Notes: generated by a model not told the origin, from the letters alone. Counted from the stretch's first letter, positions 7,857 through 16,783 are shown. The stretch is DNA of 64,000 nucleotides from Allobosea sp. CRIB-10 (GCF_900112185.1 NZ_FOKP01000025.1:35321-99320), one strand, 5' to 3'. Numbers and translations: made by a program.

Positions 7857-9623
7857 TCAGCGCATCTCCTCCGGCGCCGTCACCCCAACGACCGCCAGAC
7901 CGGAAGCAAGGACGCTGCGCACGGCATGCACGAGCGCCAATCTTGCTGAGGTCGAGTTTCGATCAGTTTGATTAACGAACCGTAATTGCGGCGAGTCTTT
8001 GCCCTTGTTCCATAGCGAATGGAAGGCGCTCGCCAGATCGTGCACGAAAAAGGCGACACGATGGGGCTCGTGTGACGAAGCCGCGGCGTCGATCATCCTG
8101 GGATAAGCGGCGATCATCTTGACGATGCCGATCTCCGACTCGTCGGTCAGCAACCCGAGGTCGGCTTCAGCCAGCGCCTGCGGCGTGAGGTCGAGGTCCG
8201 GGAAGGCCTCGGCCGCCTGCCGGAAGATCGAGGCGCACCGAGCATGGGCGTACTGCACGTAGAAGACCGGGTTGTCTTTCGACTGCTCCACCACCTTGGC
8301 GAGGTCGAAGTCGAGCGTCGCATCGTTCTTGCGGAAGATCATCATGAAGCGCACCGCATCGCGGCCGACCTCGTCGATGACCTCGCGCAGGGTGACGAAA
8401 TCGCCGGAGCGCTTCGACATCCGGACCTGCTCGCCATTGCGCAGCAGGCGGACCAGCTGGCAGAGCTTGACGTCGAGCGCCCCCTCGCCGTTCGTCACCG
8501 CCTTCACCGCCGCCTGCATGCGCTTGACATAGCCGCCATGGTCGGCGCCCCAGACGTCGATCATCTCGGCGAAGCCGCGGGTGAACTTCGAGCGGTGATA
8601 GGCGATGTCGTTGGCGAAATAGGTATAGCTGCCATCCGACTTCAGCAGAGGCCGGTCGACGTCGTCGCCGAACTTGGTGGCACGGAACAGGGTCTGCTCG
8701 CGGTCCTCCCAATCCTCGTCCTTCTGGCCCTTGGGCGGCGGCAGCCGGCCCTCATAGACCAGATCGCGGGAGCGCAGATCCTCGATGGTCTGGTGCACGG
8801 CGTTGGAATTGCCGTCCCGGCCCTGCAGCGAGCGCTCGGAGAAGAACAGGTCGTGGACGACGCCGAGCGCGGCGAGATCGTCGCGGATCATCGCCATCAT
8901 CCCGTCGATCGCCGCCTGGCGTAACAGCGGCAGCCAGTCCCATTCAGGCTTGTCGCGCAGCGACGGGCCGTGGTCCTTCGCCAGCGTCTGCCCGACCGAG
9001 ATCAGGTAGTCGCCAGGATAGAGCCCTTCCGGAATCGCGCCGATATCCTCGCCCAGCGCCTCGCGATAGCGCAGGAAGGCGGAGCGGGCGAGCACGTCGA
9101 CCTGCGCCCCGGCATCGTTGATATAGTATTCGCGGGTGACGTCGTGCCCGGCGAAGGCGAGCAGGCTCGCCAGCGCATCGCCAAACACCGCGCCGCGGCC
9201 ATGGCCGACATGCATCGGCCCGGTCGGATTGGCCGAGACATATTCGACATTGATCTTCGGGGAGGCCTTGGTCGTGCCACGGCCATGCTCCGTCCCGGCC
9301 AGCACCGCCGACTTCAGAACCTCAGTGAAAACAGCAGGTTGCAGCGTCAGATTGATGAAGCCGGGACCGGCGATCTCGGCCTTGAGCACATCGCCGTCCT
9401 TGGCCAGCTCGGCGACGATCAGCTCGGCCAGAGCGCGCGGCGCCATGCCGGCTTCCTTGGCCAGCACCATGGCGGCGTTGATGGCGAGATCGCCATGGGC
9501 CGGATCCTTGGTCGGCTCGACCACGACGCGCGCCAGCGACAGGCCGGCCGGAATACGGCCGGCTTCCGCCAGCCCGGTCAGGACGGTGGCGAGGCGTGCG
9601 GAGAAAGTCTCAAAAATGTTCAT
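7857..9623 (-). CDS. argS: arginyl-tRNA synthetase
   Basis: This class I synthetase has 588 residues, normal for ArgS. The HIGH-type motif is in NPTGPMHVGHGRGAVFGD (about residues 125-142) and the KMSKS-type motif appears as VRMSKRSGDF (about 410). The C-terminal anticodon-binding (DALR) region contains NPVFYVQYAHARCASI. The ATG at 9623 (MNIFETFSARL) is the normal ArgS start; a longer in-frame extension to 9668 was rejected. In many alphaproteobacteria argS lies next to dgt and the SPOR gene, and that order is kept here apart from the inserted toxin-antitoxin pair. Confidence 0.97.
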   Translation of the reverse strand: MNIFETFSARLATVLTGLAEAGRIPAGLSLARVVVEPTKDPAHGDLAINAAMVLAKEAGMAPRALAELIVAELAKDGDVLKAEIAGPGFINLTLQPAVFTEVLKSAVLAGTEHGRGTTKASPKINVEYVSANPTGPMHVGHGRGAVFGDALASLLAFAGHDVTREYYINDAGAQVDVLARSAFLRYREALGEDIGAIPEGLYPGDYLISVGQTLAKDHGPSLRDKPEWDWLPLLRQAAIDGMMAMIRDDLAALGVVHDLFFSERSLQGRDGNSNAVHQTIEDLRSRDLVYEGRLPPPKGQKDEDWEDREQTLFRATKFGDDVDRPLLKSDGSYTYFANDIAYHRSKFTRGFAEMIDVWGADHGGYVKRMQAAVKAVTNGEGALDVKLCQLVRLLRNGEQVRMSKRSGDFVTLREVIDEVGRDAVRFMMIFRKNDATLDFDLAKVVEQSKDNPVFYVQYAHARCASIFRQAAEAFPDLDLTPQALAEADLGLLTDESEIGIVKMIAAYPRMIDAAASSHEPHRVAFFVHDLASAFHSLWNKGKDSPQLRFVNQTDRNSTSARLALVHAVRSVLASGLAVVGVTAPEEMR

Positions 9624-9794
9624 AACAGCCAAGCGGGGAAATTGAGCGACAACGCCGGGGCCTACCACGGGGAAACCGATTGGGAAACCAGGGCCTCGCT
9701 GCCTCGCCAGCTATACCGACGTCGACGCGGCCAACGGCAAGGCTCAAGGCGCGACTCAGGCCGCGCTTGGCTGGTAGCGAAGCCCGCAGTAATT

Positions 9795-9812
9795 GTGTAT
9801 CCTAGTTGACAC
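9795..9812 (+). promoter_or_regulatory. candidate operator/promoter of the toxin-antitoxin pair
   Basis: An imperfect 18-base dyad, GTGT-N3-CTAG-N3-ACAC, lies 28 bases upstream of the toxin ATG and overlaps a TTGACA-like hexamer. Autoregulation by the antitoxin through such a dyad is typical of these modules. The site is inferred from symmetry and position only. Confidence 0.45.
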
Positions 9813-9840
9813 TGGATCGTGCCCACCCGGCATCGCCGCA

Positions 9841-10131
9841 ATGGTCGAAATCCGCAAAACGCAGACATTCGCCAATTGGTTGGCTGATTTGCGGGACCGC
9901 CAGGCCAAGGCGCGGATCATCGTGCGGATCGAGCGTATGCAAGCCGGGAACTTCGGCGATCACAAATCGGTCGGTGACGGCGTGAGCGAAATGCGGATCG
10001 ACTACGGTCCTGGCTATCGCGTGTATTTCGCGGTCCGGGGCACGACGATCGTCATCCTCCTCTGCGGTGGCGACAAGGGCACGCAGCGCATGGATGTCGC
10101 GAAGGCGAAGCAATTGGCGAAGGAGGTCTGA
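9841..10131 (+). CDS. RelE/ParE-superfamily toxin (HigB/Gp49-like)
   Basis: This 96-residue basic protein has the addiction-killer pattern of the RelE/ParE fold: an N-terminal helix pair with FANWLADLRDRQAKARIIVRI, then MRIDYGPGYRVYFAVRG and a C-terminal LLCGGDKGTQ. The last motif is typical of the HigB-like 'addiction module killer' subgroup, which cleaves mRNA on ribosomes. The ATG at 9841 gives a standard N-terminus; an upstream extension to 9793 was rejected. The antitoxin gene follows after one base. The toxin-first order agrees with higBA-type modules. Confidence 0.9.
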   Translation: MVEIRKTQTFANWLADLRDRQAKARIIVRIERMQAGNFGDHKSVGDGVSEMRIDYGPGYRVYFAVRGTTIVILLCGGDKGTQRMDVAKAKQLAKEV

Positions 10132-10132
10132 A

Positions 10133-10417
10133 ATGGCCCTGGAAACCACCAGGTTCGACGTGCTCGACTATCTTGGCACAGCCGAAGATCGCGCCGCCTA
10201 TATCGAGGCTGTGATCGAAGAGGGTGATTCCGCCTATCTCATCGAGGCGATTGGCAATGTGGCGCGCGCCCAAGGCGCCTCGGCCTTCGCCGCGGAAACC
10301 GGCCTGAGCCGCGAGACCGTCTACAAGGCCTTCATCCGGGGCGGAAATCCGACGGTCGATACGCTGTTCAAGGCGCTCGCCGCGCTAGGCCTGAAGCTGA
10401 CGGTCAAAGCAGCCTAA
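10133..10417 (+). CDS. HigA-like antitoxin with helix-turn-helix
   Basis: This 94-residue protein starts MALETTRFDVLDYLGTAEDR. The HTH region is AFAAETGLSRETVYKAFIRG (about residues 47-66), followed by NPTVDTLFKALAALGLKL. This is the 'putative addiction module antidote' pattern that pairs with Gp49/HigB-like toxins. An AGGAGG ribosome-binding site overlaps the toxin stop codon, so translation is probably coupled. It should neutralise the toxin and repress the operon. Confidence 0.9.
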   Translation: MALETTRFDVLDYLGTAEDRAAYIEAVIEEGDSAYLIEAIGNVARAQGASAFAAETGLSRETVYKAFIRGGNPTVDTLFKALAALGLKLTVKAA

Positions 10418-10432
10418 GCCCAGGCGCCGCCC

Positions 10433-11674
10433 CTATCGCAGCGACGGGGTGGCGTCAAACAGGCGCCGATGCTCGCCCAGCGCATAGGAATCGGTCATCC
10501 CCGCGATGTAGTCGGAAACCCGGCGCGCCAGGCGGGCCTCGTCGAGCTCCCCGCACCCCGCCGCCCATTCGGCCGGCATGGCCTGCGGCTGCGCCTGGAA
10601 GCGCACGAACAGGTCGCGGACGATGTCCGCCGCTTCCTTGCGGATCACGCCGACGCGGGGATGGCGATACATGTTCGGGTAGAGGAAGCCCTTGATCGCC
10701 TGATCCGCGGCGACGATCGCCGGCGAGAAGGCGACGACCGGCGCCCCGGCCCGCCTGATCGCATCGGCATCACCCGGGGTCAAAGCTGCGATTCGCGCTT
10801 GGGATTCGGCGATCACATCCTCGACGAAACGGGTGATCACCCGGCGCACCAGTTCGTTCGTGGCGCGCGGCTTCTCGAGCCCCGGATGCAGACCCTCGAT
10901 CTCGTCCAGCAGCTCGCCCAGGAACGGCACCGCCCTGAGCTCGGAGAGCTCGAACAGCCCGGCGCGCAGGCCGTCGTCGATGTCATGGGCGTTGTAGGCG
11001 ATGTCGTCGGCGAGCGCGGCGGCCTGCGCCTCGGCCGAGGCGTGGCTGTCCAGCCAGAGGTCCTGCTTCTGCTGGTATTCGAGGATCGCGACCGGGATGC
11101 CGGCCTTGGCATAGCGCTCGGTCGGCCTGCCGTCGGCGCTCAGCAGCGGGCCGTTGTGCTTGACCAGCCCCTCCAGCGTCTCCCAGGTCAGGTTGAGCCC
11201 GTCGAAGCCGGCATAGCGCCGCTCCAGCCGCGTGACGATCCGCAGCGTCTGGGCGTTGTGGTCGAAGCCGCCGAAGCCGGCCATGCAGTCGTCGAGCACA
11301 TCCTCGCCGATATGGCCGAAGGGCGTGTGGCCGAGATCATGCGCCAGCGCCAGCGCCTCGGCCAGGTCCTCGTCGAGCCCGAGCGCCCGGGCGAGCGCGC
11401 GGGCGATCTGCGCCACCTCGATCGTATGGGTCAGGCGGGTGCGGAAATGGTCGCCCTCATGCGAGACGAAGACCTGGGTCTTGTGCTTCAGCCGGCGAAA
11501 GGCGGTCGAATGGATGATGCGGTCGCGGTCGCGCTGGAACGGATTGCGCGTCGCCGAGCCGGGCTCCGCGACCAGCCGGCCGCGGCTCGTCGCGGTCCGG
11601 CAGGCATAGGGAGCGCGCCAGCGGTCGCCGGGCTCGCGGCCCGCGGCAAGGGCGGTAACGTGTGCATGCGGCAT
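10433..11674 (-). CDS. dgt: deoxyguanosinetriphosphate triphosphohydrolase-like protein
   Basis: This 413-residue HD-superfamily dNTPase has the metal-binding histidines and aspartates in the run RLTHTIEVAQIARALA and in ALAHDLGHTPFGHIGE. Downstream are DDIAYNAHDIDDGLR and the C-terminal YIAGMTDSYAL, all signatures of the Dgt type-2 group. It should hydrolyse dNTPs to nucleosides and tripolyphosphate. The ATG at 11674 (MPHAHVTAL) is chosen over an upstream in-frame start at 11743 that would run into the palindromic repeat. It lies convergent to the toxin-antitoxin pair and divergent from the ErpA-type gene. Confidence 0.93.
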   Translation of the reverse strand: MPHAHVTALAAGREPGDRWRAPYACRTATSRGRLVAEPGSATRNPFQRDRDRIIHSTAFRRLKHKTQVFVSHEGDHFRTRLTHTIEVAQIARALARALGLDEDLAEALALAHDLGHTPFGHIGEDVLDDCMAGFGGFDHNAQTLRIVTRLERRYAGFDGLNLTWETLEGLVKHNGPLLSADGRPTERYAKAGIPVAILEYQQKQDLWLDSHASAEAQAAALADDIAYNAHDIDDGLRAGLFELSELRAVPFLGELLDEIEGLHPGLEKPRATNELVRRVITRFVEDVIAESQARIAALTPGDADAIRRAGAPVVAFSPAIVAADQAIKGFLYPNMYRHPRVGVIRKEAADIVRDLFVRFQAQPQAMPAEWAAGCGELDEARLARRVSDYIAGMTDSYALGEHRRLFDATPSLR

Positions 11675-11689
11675 GGCAGACCCGTGGGC

Positions 11690-11803
11690 GGAGCAGGATG
11701 CGAAACGTGGAAACCGGTTTTCGCCTAGATCCTGCTCCAACATTTAGAATGAGAGACGGATTCAGCTTTCAAATGGAAACGCAAGGCGCTTCCATTTGAA
11801 AGC
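11690..11803. repeat. double-hairpin palindromic intergenic element
   Basis: Two separate inverted repeats lie side by side between dgt and the ErpA-type gene. GGAGCAGGAT (11690) pairs with ATCCTGCTCC (11729-11738). GCTTTCAAATGGAA (11765-11778) pairs with TTCCATTTGAAAGC (11790-11803). The first contains GTGGAAACCGGTT, close to GTGGATACCGGTT in the element at 63805. Confidence 0.75.
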
Positions 11804-11883
11804 ATCCGGCTCTCGCGCGGCTTGAAGGCCCGCCATGTGGGCATTACCTTTGCAACCGAGGCAGGAGCAAGGACGTTCTGCGC

Positions 11884-12234
11884 ATGACCATGGCGATCGA
11901 GGCCAATCCGCATACGATCTCGCTGACCGACAAGGCCGCGAGCCGCATCGTCGCGGTGATGGCGAACGAGGCTCCCGGCGCGATGCTGCGTGTCAGCGTC
12001 GCCGGCGGCGGCTGCTCGGGCTTCCAGTACGTCTTCGATATCGATCGGCAGAAGGCCCCCGACGACATCGTGATCGAGCGCGACGGCGCAACCGTCCTGA
12101 TCGACGAGACCTCGCTCGAACTGCTCGACGGCTCGACCATCGATTTCGTCGACGATCTCGTCGGCCAGTCCTTCAAGATCATCAATCCGAACGCAACCAG
12201 CTCCTGCGGCTGCGGCACGTCCTTCGCGCTCTGA
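11884..12234 (+). CDS. erpA: iron-sulfur cluster insertion protein (IscA/ErpA/HesB family)
   Basis: This 116-residue A-type Fe-S carrier has its three conserved cysteines in VAGGGCSGFQY (about residue 48) and SSCGCGTSF (about 111-113). It should accept clusters from a scaffold and deliver them to apo-enzymes in the cytosol. It starts at ATG 11884, and a short hydrophilic leader precedes the fold. It is convergent with the HD-GYP gene, nine bases apart, with no room for a terminator. ErpA rather than IscA is chosen because no isc/suf genes are near; the paralogue assignment is not certain. Confidence 0.88.
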   Translation: MTMAIEANPHTISLTDKAASRIVAVMANEAPGAMLRVSVAGGGCSGFQYVFDIDRQKAPDDIVIERDGATVLIDETSLELLDGSTIDFVDDLVGQSFKIINPNATSSCGCGTSFAL

Positions 12235-12243
12235 GAACCGGCG

Positions 12244-13290
12244 TCAGCCCGGCAGCACCACGGCCCTGAACGCGCGCAGCAGGTCGGCGTCGAGCTTGGC
12301 GCCCATGCCGGCCAGCATGGCATAAGCCTGTTCCGGCTCCATCGGCGTCTTGTAGGAACGCCGCTCGATCAGCGCCGCATAGATGTCGCAGATCGTGATC
12401 ATCCGGACGACATCCGATATCTCACTGGCTTTCAGCCCCTGCGGATAGCCCGAACCATCGAGATATTCATGGTGGCTGCGCGCCGCCTCGACGATTTCAC
12501 CGGCGAAACTGCCCTGCCGCAGCAGCATCTCATAGCCGATCTGCGGATGCTCGCGCACGATCGCCAGCTCCTCATCGGTCAGCCTGCCGGGCTTGTGCAG
12601 GATCGAAAGGGGCACGCGTGCCTTGCCGATGTCGTGCAGGACGGCGGCACTGGTGACCAGCTTGCGGGCGGCTTCGGGAAAGCCGAGCGCATGGGCGAAG
12701 GCCGCCGCGAGACCGGCGACCAGAAGACAATGCTGATAGGTCGCGTCGTCATGGCTCCAGACCAGGTCGAGCCAGGCGTCGAGATCGCGGTCGTTGACAG
12801 CGCGGTTGATCGCCTCGACGCTGCTCTCGATCGCAGCCACCGGCAGCGCCCGGCCTTCGCTGGCGGCGAAGAGCATGTCGGCCATCGCTGCGGAGGCGGC
12901 AAAGAAATGCCGTTGCACCGGCGTCGCGTCCTGCGGGGCGAGGATGCGGCCGATCTCGTCGAGCAGCGCCTTGGTCGGCAGATCGGCAGACAGGACAGCG
13001 CTCGCGCCGATCGCGTTCGCCTGCGTCGTGAGCCGCGGTGACTGGTCGCGCAACAGGCAGAGATAGGGCGTGCCTTTGCGCCTGAAACTGGCCAGCCGAT
13101 CGCGGACAGCTTCGACCGCGACGCGGCTGGACAGATCGACGTCGCTGATGAGCAGCCGGTTCGGCGCCGCACCGGCCTTCGTCGGGCAGTTCAGGTCGAC
13201 GACGTCGCAAGGCCCCCAGAGCGACAGCAGTCGCTCGAGCTTCTGGCTCTCTTCCGGACGATCGGTGATCAGCAGCACGGCAATCGGCAT
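12244..13290 (-). CDS. HD-GYP domain phosphodiesterase-like protein
   Basis: The product has 348 residues. The N-terminal 120 or so resemble a receiver domain (VLLITDRPEESQKLERLL; ISDVDLS). The C-terminal part is an HD-GYP domain with AAVLHDIGKARVP, HHEYLDGSGYPQGL and ICDIYAALIERRSYK. HD-GYP proteins hydrolyse cyclic di-GMP; the HD, HHE and GYP motifs are intact, so activity is plausible. The phospho-acceptor Asp of a normal receiver is not obvious in the N-terminal domain, which may be degenerate. Confidence 0.88.
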   Translation of the reverse strand: MPIAVLLITDRPEESQKLERLLSLWGPCDVVDLNCPTKAGAAPNRLLISDVDLSSRVAVEAVRDRLASFRRKGTPYLCLLRDQSPRLTTQANAIGASAVLSADLPTKALLDEIGRILAPQDATPVQRHFFAASAAMADMLFAASEGRALPVAAIESSVEAINRAVNDRDLDAWLDLVWSHDDATYQHCLLVAGLAAAFAHALGFPEAARKLVTSAAVLHDIGKARVPLSILHKPGRLTDEELAIVREHPQIGYEMLLRQGSFAGEIVEAARSHHEYLDGSGYPQGLKASEISDVVRMITICDIYAALIERRSYKTPMEPEQAYAMLAGMGAKLDADLLRAFRAVVLPG

Positions 13291-13385
13291 CTCCTCATAA
13301 CGAAGACACCCTAGCCTGAGGTTCCTTGAGGTCAGGTGAAGCCGATTCGCTCAAATTCGCCGTTTCGGTTCAGAAATGGCCGAGG

Positions 13386-13982
13386 TCACGAGCTCCGGGC
13401 TTGCCGGCGCATCGCGCTCGCCTCGGCATATTGCAGCAGCCGGTCGAGGTCCTCGCGGGCGATGTCGAAGGACTCGCCCATTTGCGCCAGCGCCTCGTCG
13501 ATATCGGGCGCGCTGAACATCGCCGGCAACGCCGCTTGCGGGGCGACAGTACCGATCTGCGGCGGACGATGGGGATAGCTGCGGCGCACCAGGGCGTGGA
13601 AGGCGACGCCGAGCACGGCCGTGAGCGCCACCGCGCCGCCCGGCGGGTGCAGCGAGCGCGTCAGCGACATGATCGCGATGGCGAGCACGACGGCGAGCGC
13701 CGCCGCGATGGTCAGGTCCGGCACGGCCCAGCCGACCGCCAGGCCGACCAGGGCCGAGATCACATTGCCGCCGATGACCGGCCAAGGCTGCGCCAATGGG
13801 CTGGCCGGCACGACGAAGACCAGCACAGCCGACGCGCCGATCGGCGCCACCACCAGTGGCGAAGGCGTCGGAAACACATATCCGGCCGCCGCGGTGAGCG
13901 CGATCGCGGCGAAAACGCCGGCACAGGCGACAATCCGTTCGGTTGGCGTCGCGCCGGCGAGGATCGGTTGGAACAGCTTCAC
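13386..13982 (-). CDS. HPP-family integral membrane protein
   Basis: This protein of about 198 residues has four or five hydrophobic segments and the hallmark SLHPPGGAVALTAVLG (the HPP motif that names the family). The tail SFDIAREDLDRLLQYAE is the linker that in longer homologues leads into CBS domains; here the protein stops there. The GTG at 13982 is preferred because GGAGAG lies seven bases upstream; ATG 14015 or 14078 would add a hydrophilic leader. Some HPP proteins transport nitrite, but the role here is unknown. Confidence 0.85.
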   Translation of the reverse strand: MKLFQPILAGATPTERIVACAGVFAAIALTAAAGYVFPTPSPLVVAPIGASAVLVFVVPASPLAQPWPVIGGNVISALVGLAVGWAVPDLTIAAALAVVLAIAIMSLTRSLHPPGGAVALTAVLGVAFHALVRRSYPHRPPQIGTVAPQAALPAMFSAPDIDEALAQMGESFDIAREDLDRLLQYAEASAMRRQARSS

Positions 13983-14160
13983 GGCAGGCTCTCCGGAGCA
14001 TGCCCTGCCGACCATCCGATCGTACGGGACGCGCCCCGATATCAGTCCTGGGTCGCCTCTATAATAGGCATCACGCACAACTCAACGGCAAAATCCGCAA
14101 TTCACGATCTATACCGTAAATTACCTCAGCTGCCTCACGCAAATATCAGCGGCACAATGC

Positions 14161-14184
14161 AAAAAGGCGCCCGAAGGCGCCTTT
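14161..14184 (-). terminator. rho-independent terminator of the cold-shock gene
   Basis: A 9-bp stem, AAAGGCGCC / GGCGCCTTT with a four-base loop (14163-14184), is followed in leftward sense by five Ts. It lies 17 bases past the cold-shock gene stop. Confidence 0.85.
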
Positions 14185-14200
14185 CCCGAGAATGTTCTCC

Positions 14201-14812
14201 TCAATGCGAGCTGAGAGGTCCACCCTGCTCGAAGCGGACTTCGGCCGCCATCAGTCCCTTCGGTCCCGGCCCATAGCGCACCAGCACGGTCTGCCCCGGG
14301 ATCAGCTCGACGATGCCGTAGCGGCGCAGCGTCTCCATATGGACGAAGATGTCGGGCGCGCCCTCGCCCGCCGAGACGAAGCCGAAGCCGCGCAGGCGGT
14401 TGAACCACTTCACCACCATGCGCTCCAGCCCGCTGGTCGGCGTCACCGTCGCATTGGTGCGCGGCATCGGCATCTCGGCCGGGTGGCGCGCGGCGGAGGT
14501 GTCGATCGAGAGCACGCGGGTGGCCTGGCGACCCCGCGCCTTGGCAACCGCCTCGAGCACGATGCGCGCGCCCTCGGCGATGGCATGGAAGCCGTCGCGC
14601 TTGAGAGTGGTGACATGGACCAGGACATCGCTGCCGCCATCCTGTGGCACCACGAAGCCGTAGCCTTTGCTCACATCGAACCATTTGACGTGGCCGATGA
14701 TCTCGACCACCTGCTCGGCAACCGTCTCAGGCCCGTCCAGACGCACGATCCGGTTGAGCGATTGCAGCGGGCCGACCGGTGGCCTGCCTCCGTCGCCGTA
14801 TTCGTCGGACAT
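14201..14812 (-). CDS. cold-shock protein with two CSD domains
   Basis: The product has 203 residues. Two cold-shock domains are joined by a linker: the first with VKWFDVSKGYGFV and DVLVHVTTLKRDG (about residues 38-100), the second with VKWFNRLRGFGFV and DIFVHMETLRRYG (about 132-200). The RNP1/RNP2-like aromatic residues are kept in both, so nucleic-acid binding is expected. Two-domain proteins of this type are usual in alphaproteobacteria. ATG 14812 is preceded by GGAGATGAG. A strong terminator follows. Confidence 0.92.
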   Translation of the reverse strand: MSDEYGDGGRPPVGPLQSLNRIVRLDGPETVAEQVVEIIGHVKWFDVSKGYGFVVPQDGGSDVLVHVTTLKRDGFHAIAEGARIVLEAVAKARGRQATRVLSIDTSAARHPAEMPMPRTNATVTPTSGLERMVVKWFNRLRGFGFVSAGEGAPDIFVHMETLRRYGIVELIPGQTVLVRYGPGPKGLMAAEVRFEQGGPLSSH

Positions 14813-15020
14813 GTCCCGCTCATCTCCGCCGCGAAACGTGATTCGTGACGTGACGATAGCACCCTGGCGGAGTCGGGAAACAGCCGCTTCCGGCTCATCC
14901 ACATCATCGAGCATGCGCAAGGCGCGTTAAGGCCGATGAAAGCTGCGCCTTGTCGCTCTTGCGCATCAGGTCGATGATCCCCGGCAAGAGTGTTTCGGCA
15001 CAGCGCTTCGGAGAGCTGCC

Positions 15021-16139
15021 ATGCGCATCACCCGCGTCGAGCCCTTCATCCTGCACATCCCGGTCACCGGCGGCTCGATCGCCGACTCGACCCATCGGAT
15101 CAGCCATTGGGGCGTGGTCGGCACGAAGATCGTCAGCGAGGACGGGCTCACCGGCTATGGCTTCACCGGCACCCATGCCGACCTTGCATCCGACCGGCTG
15201 ATCACCGCCTGCATCCGCGACTGCTACGCGCCGCTGCTCGTCGGCGAGGACGCGTCCGAGCATTCGCGGCTCTGGCTCAAGCTCGCCCGCCACCCGGCGC
15301 TGCAATGGGTCGGCCGCGCCGGCATCACCCAGCTTGCGCTCGCCGCCGTCGACGTCGCGCTCTGGGATCTCAAGGCCAAGAAGGCGGGCCTGCCGCTCTG
15401 GCATCTGCTCGGTGGCGCCAGCAAATCGAAACTGGAAGCCTACAACACCGATATCGGCTGGCTCTCGATCCCGAAGGACGAGCTCGTCGAGGGCGCCCGC
15501 ATGGCGGTCGAGCGCGACGGCTTCCACCGGATCAAGATCAAGGTCGGCCATGCCGACCCGATGACCGATATCGGCCGCCTCGAAGCGGTGCGCCGCGCCG
15601 TGGGCGACCATGTCACCATGGCGATCGACGGCAACGGCAAATGGGACCTGCCGACCTGCAAGCGCTTCTGCGCCCGCGCCGAGGGTCTCGACATCTTCTG
15701 GTTCGAGGAACCGCTCTGGTACGACGATATAGGCTCGCATGCCGAGCTCGCCCGCTCGACCGCGATCCCGGTCGCGCTCGGCGAGCAGCTCTATACGCTC
15801 GATGCCTTCCGCGCCTTCGTCCAGGCCGGCGCGATCCACTATGTCCAGCCTGACGTCACCCGCCTCGGCGGCATCACCGAGTACATCCAGGTGGCGGAGC
15901 TGGCGCTGGCCCATCGCCTGCCGGTGGCGCCCCATGCCGGCGAGATGAGCCAGGTCCATGTCCATCTCGCCTACTGGCATCCAGCGACGCCGGTGCTCGA
16001 ATACATTCCCTGGATCAAGGACGCCTTCGTGGAACCGGCCAATGTCGCCGACGGCTGCTTTCTGCGCCCGCAGCAGCCCGGCGCCGGCACCACGCCGACC
16101 GGGGACGCCTTTGCCCGCTTCGCCAAGCCGCTGGCCTGA
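15021..16139 (+). CDS. mandelate racemase/muconate lactonizing enzyme family protein
   Basis: This enolase-superfamily enzyme has 372 residues. The capping domain is at 1-120. The barrel has the K-x-K base (RIKIKVG, about 170-176), metal ligands in AIDGNGKWD and FWFEEPLW, and GEQLY. An HAGEMSQVHVH segment follows where the second general base often sits. These features suit an acid-sugar dehydratase or a lactone cycloisomerase. LysE follows after 11 bases, so they may be co-transcribed. The substrate is not determined; the sugar-acid genes at 20.7-24 kb make a sugar acid a fair guess. Confidence 0.88.
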   Translation: MRITRVEPFILHIPVTGGSIADSTHRISHWGVVGTKIVSEDGLTGYGFTGTHADLASDRLITACIRDCYAPLLVGEDASEHSRLWLKLARHPALQWVGRAGITQLALAAVDVALWDLKAKKAGLPLWHLLGGASKSKLEAYNTDIGWLSIPKDELVEGARMAVERDGFHRIKIKVGHADPMTDIGRLEAVRRAVGDHVTMAIDGNGKWDLPTCKRFCARAEGLDIFWFEEPLWYDDIGSHAELARSTAIPVALGEQLYTLDAFRAFVQAGAIHYVQPDVTRLGGITEYIQVAELALAHRLPVAPHAGEMSQVHVHLAYWHPATPVLEYIPWIKDAFVEPANVADGCFLRPQQPGAGTTPTGDAFARFAKPLA

Positions 16140-16150
16140 AGGACCCCGCC

Positions 16151-16783
16151 ATGCTCGATGTCACCACGCTCGCCCTGTTCACTGCCGCCTGCGCCGTGCT
16201 GACCGCGACGCCGGGACCGGACATGCTGTTGATCGCCTCGCGCAGCATGAGCCAGGGCCGCGCCGCCGGCTTCACGACCTATGCCGGCATCGCCACCGGC
16301 AGCTATCTCCAGGCGCTTGCTGCAGCCTATGGCCTGTCGCAGCTCTTCCTGCTCGTGCCGGCCGCCTATGACGCGCTGCGCTGGGCCGGCGCCGCCTATC
16401 TCGCCTGGCTCGCCTGGAAAACCCTACGCTCGCCCGCGACACTGTTCGCGCCGACGGCCGATGCGGCGCGTTTCCCGCTGAGCCAGATCTTCCTGCAGGG
16501 CCTGCTGACCAATCTGCTCAACCCGAAGATGGCGCTGTTCATGCTGGCGCTGCTGCCGCAGTTCCTGAAGCCTGAGGCCGGCTCGCTGCTGCTGCAGGTC
16601 GTGGTGCTGGCCTCGATCCTCAACTTTGTGGGGTTGATCGCCAACGGCATCGTCATCGTGACGGCGAGCCGTCTCGGCCGCGCCATCGCCAGCCGCCCGC
16701 ATCTGGCGCTCTGGCCGCAGCGCATCCTCGGCGTCGTCTTCGGCGGACTTGCGCTGCGCCTCGCCTTCGCCTCGCGCGATTAG
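16151..16783 (+). CDS. LysE-family amino-acid/metabolite exporter
   Basis: This 210-residue protein has about six hydrophobic segments. The family signature near the N-terminus is TATPGPDMLLIASRSMSQGRAAGF, quoted here in part; NLLNPKMALFMLALLPQF is the second conserved block. LysE/RhtB proteins export amino acids or related compounds by proton exchange. It follows the enolase-superfamily gene closely. The actual substrate is unknown. Confidence 0.9.
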   Translation: MLDVTTLALFTAACAVLTATPGPDMLLIASRSMSQGRAAGFTTYAGIATGSYLQALAAAYGLSQLFLLVPAAYDALRWAGAAYLAWLAWKTLRSPATLFAPTADAARFPLSQIFLQGLLTNLLNPKMALFMLALLPQFLKPEAGSLLLQVVVLASILNFVGLIANGIVIVTASRLGRAIASRPHLALWPQRILGVVFGGLALRLAFASRD

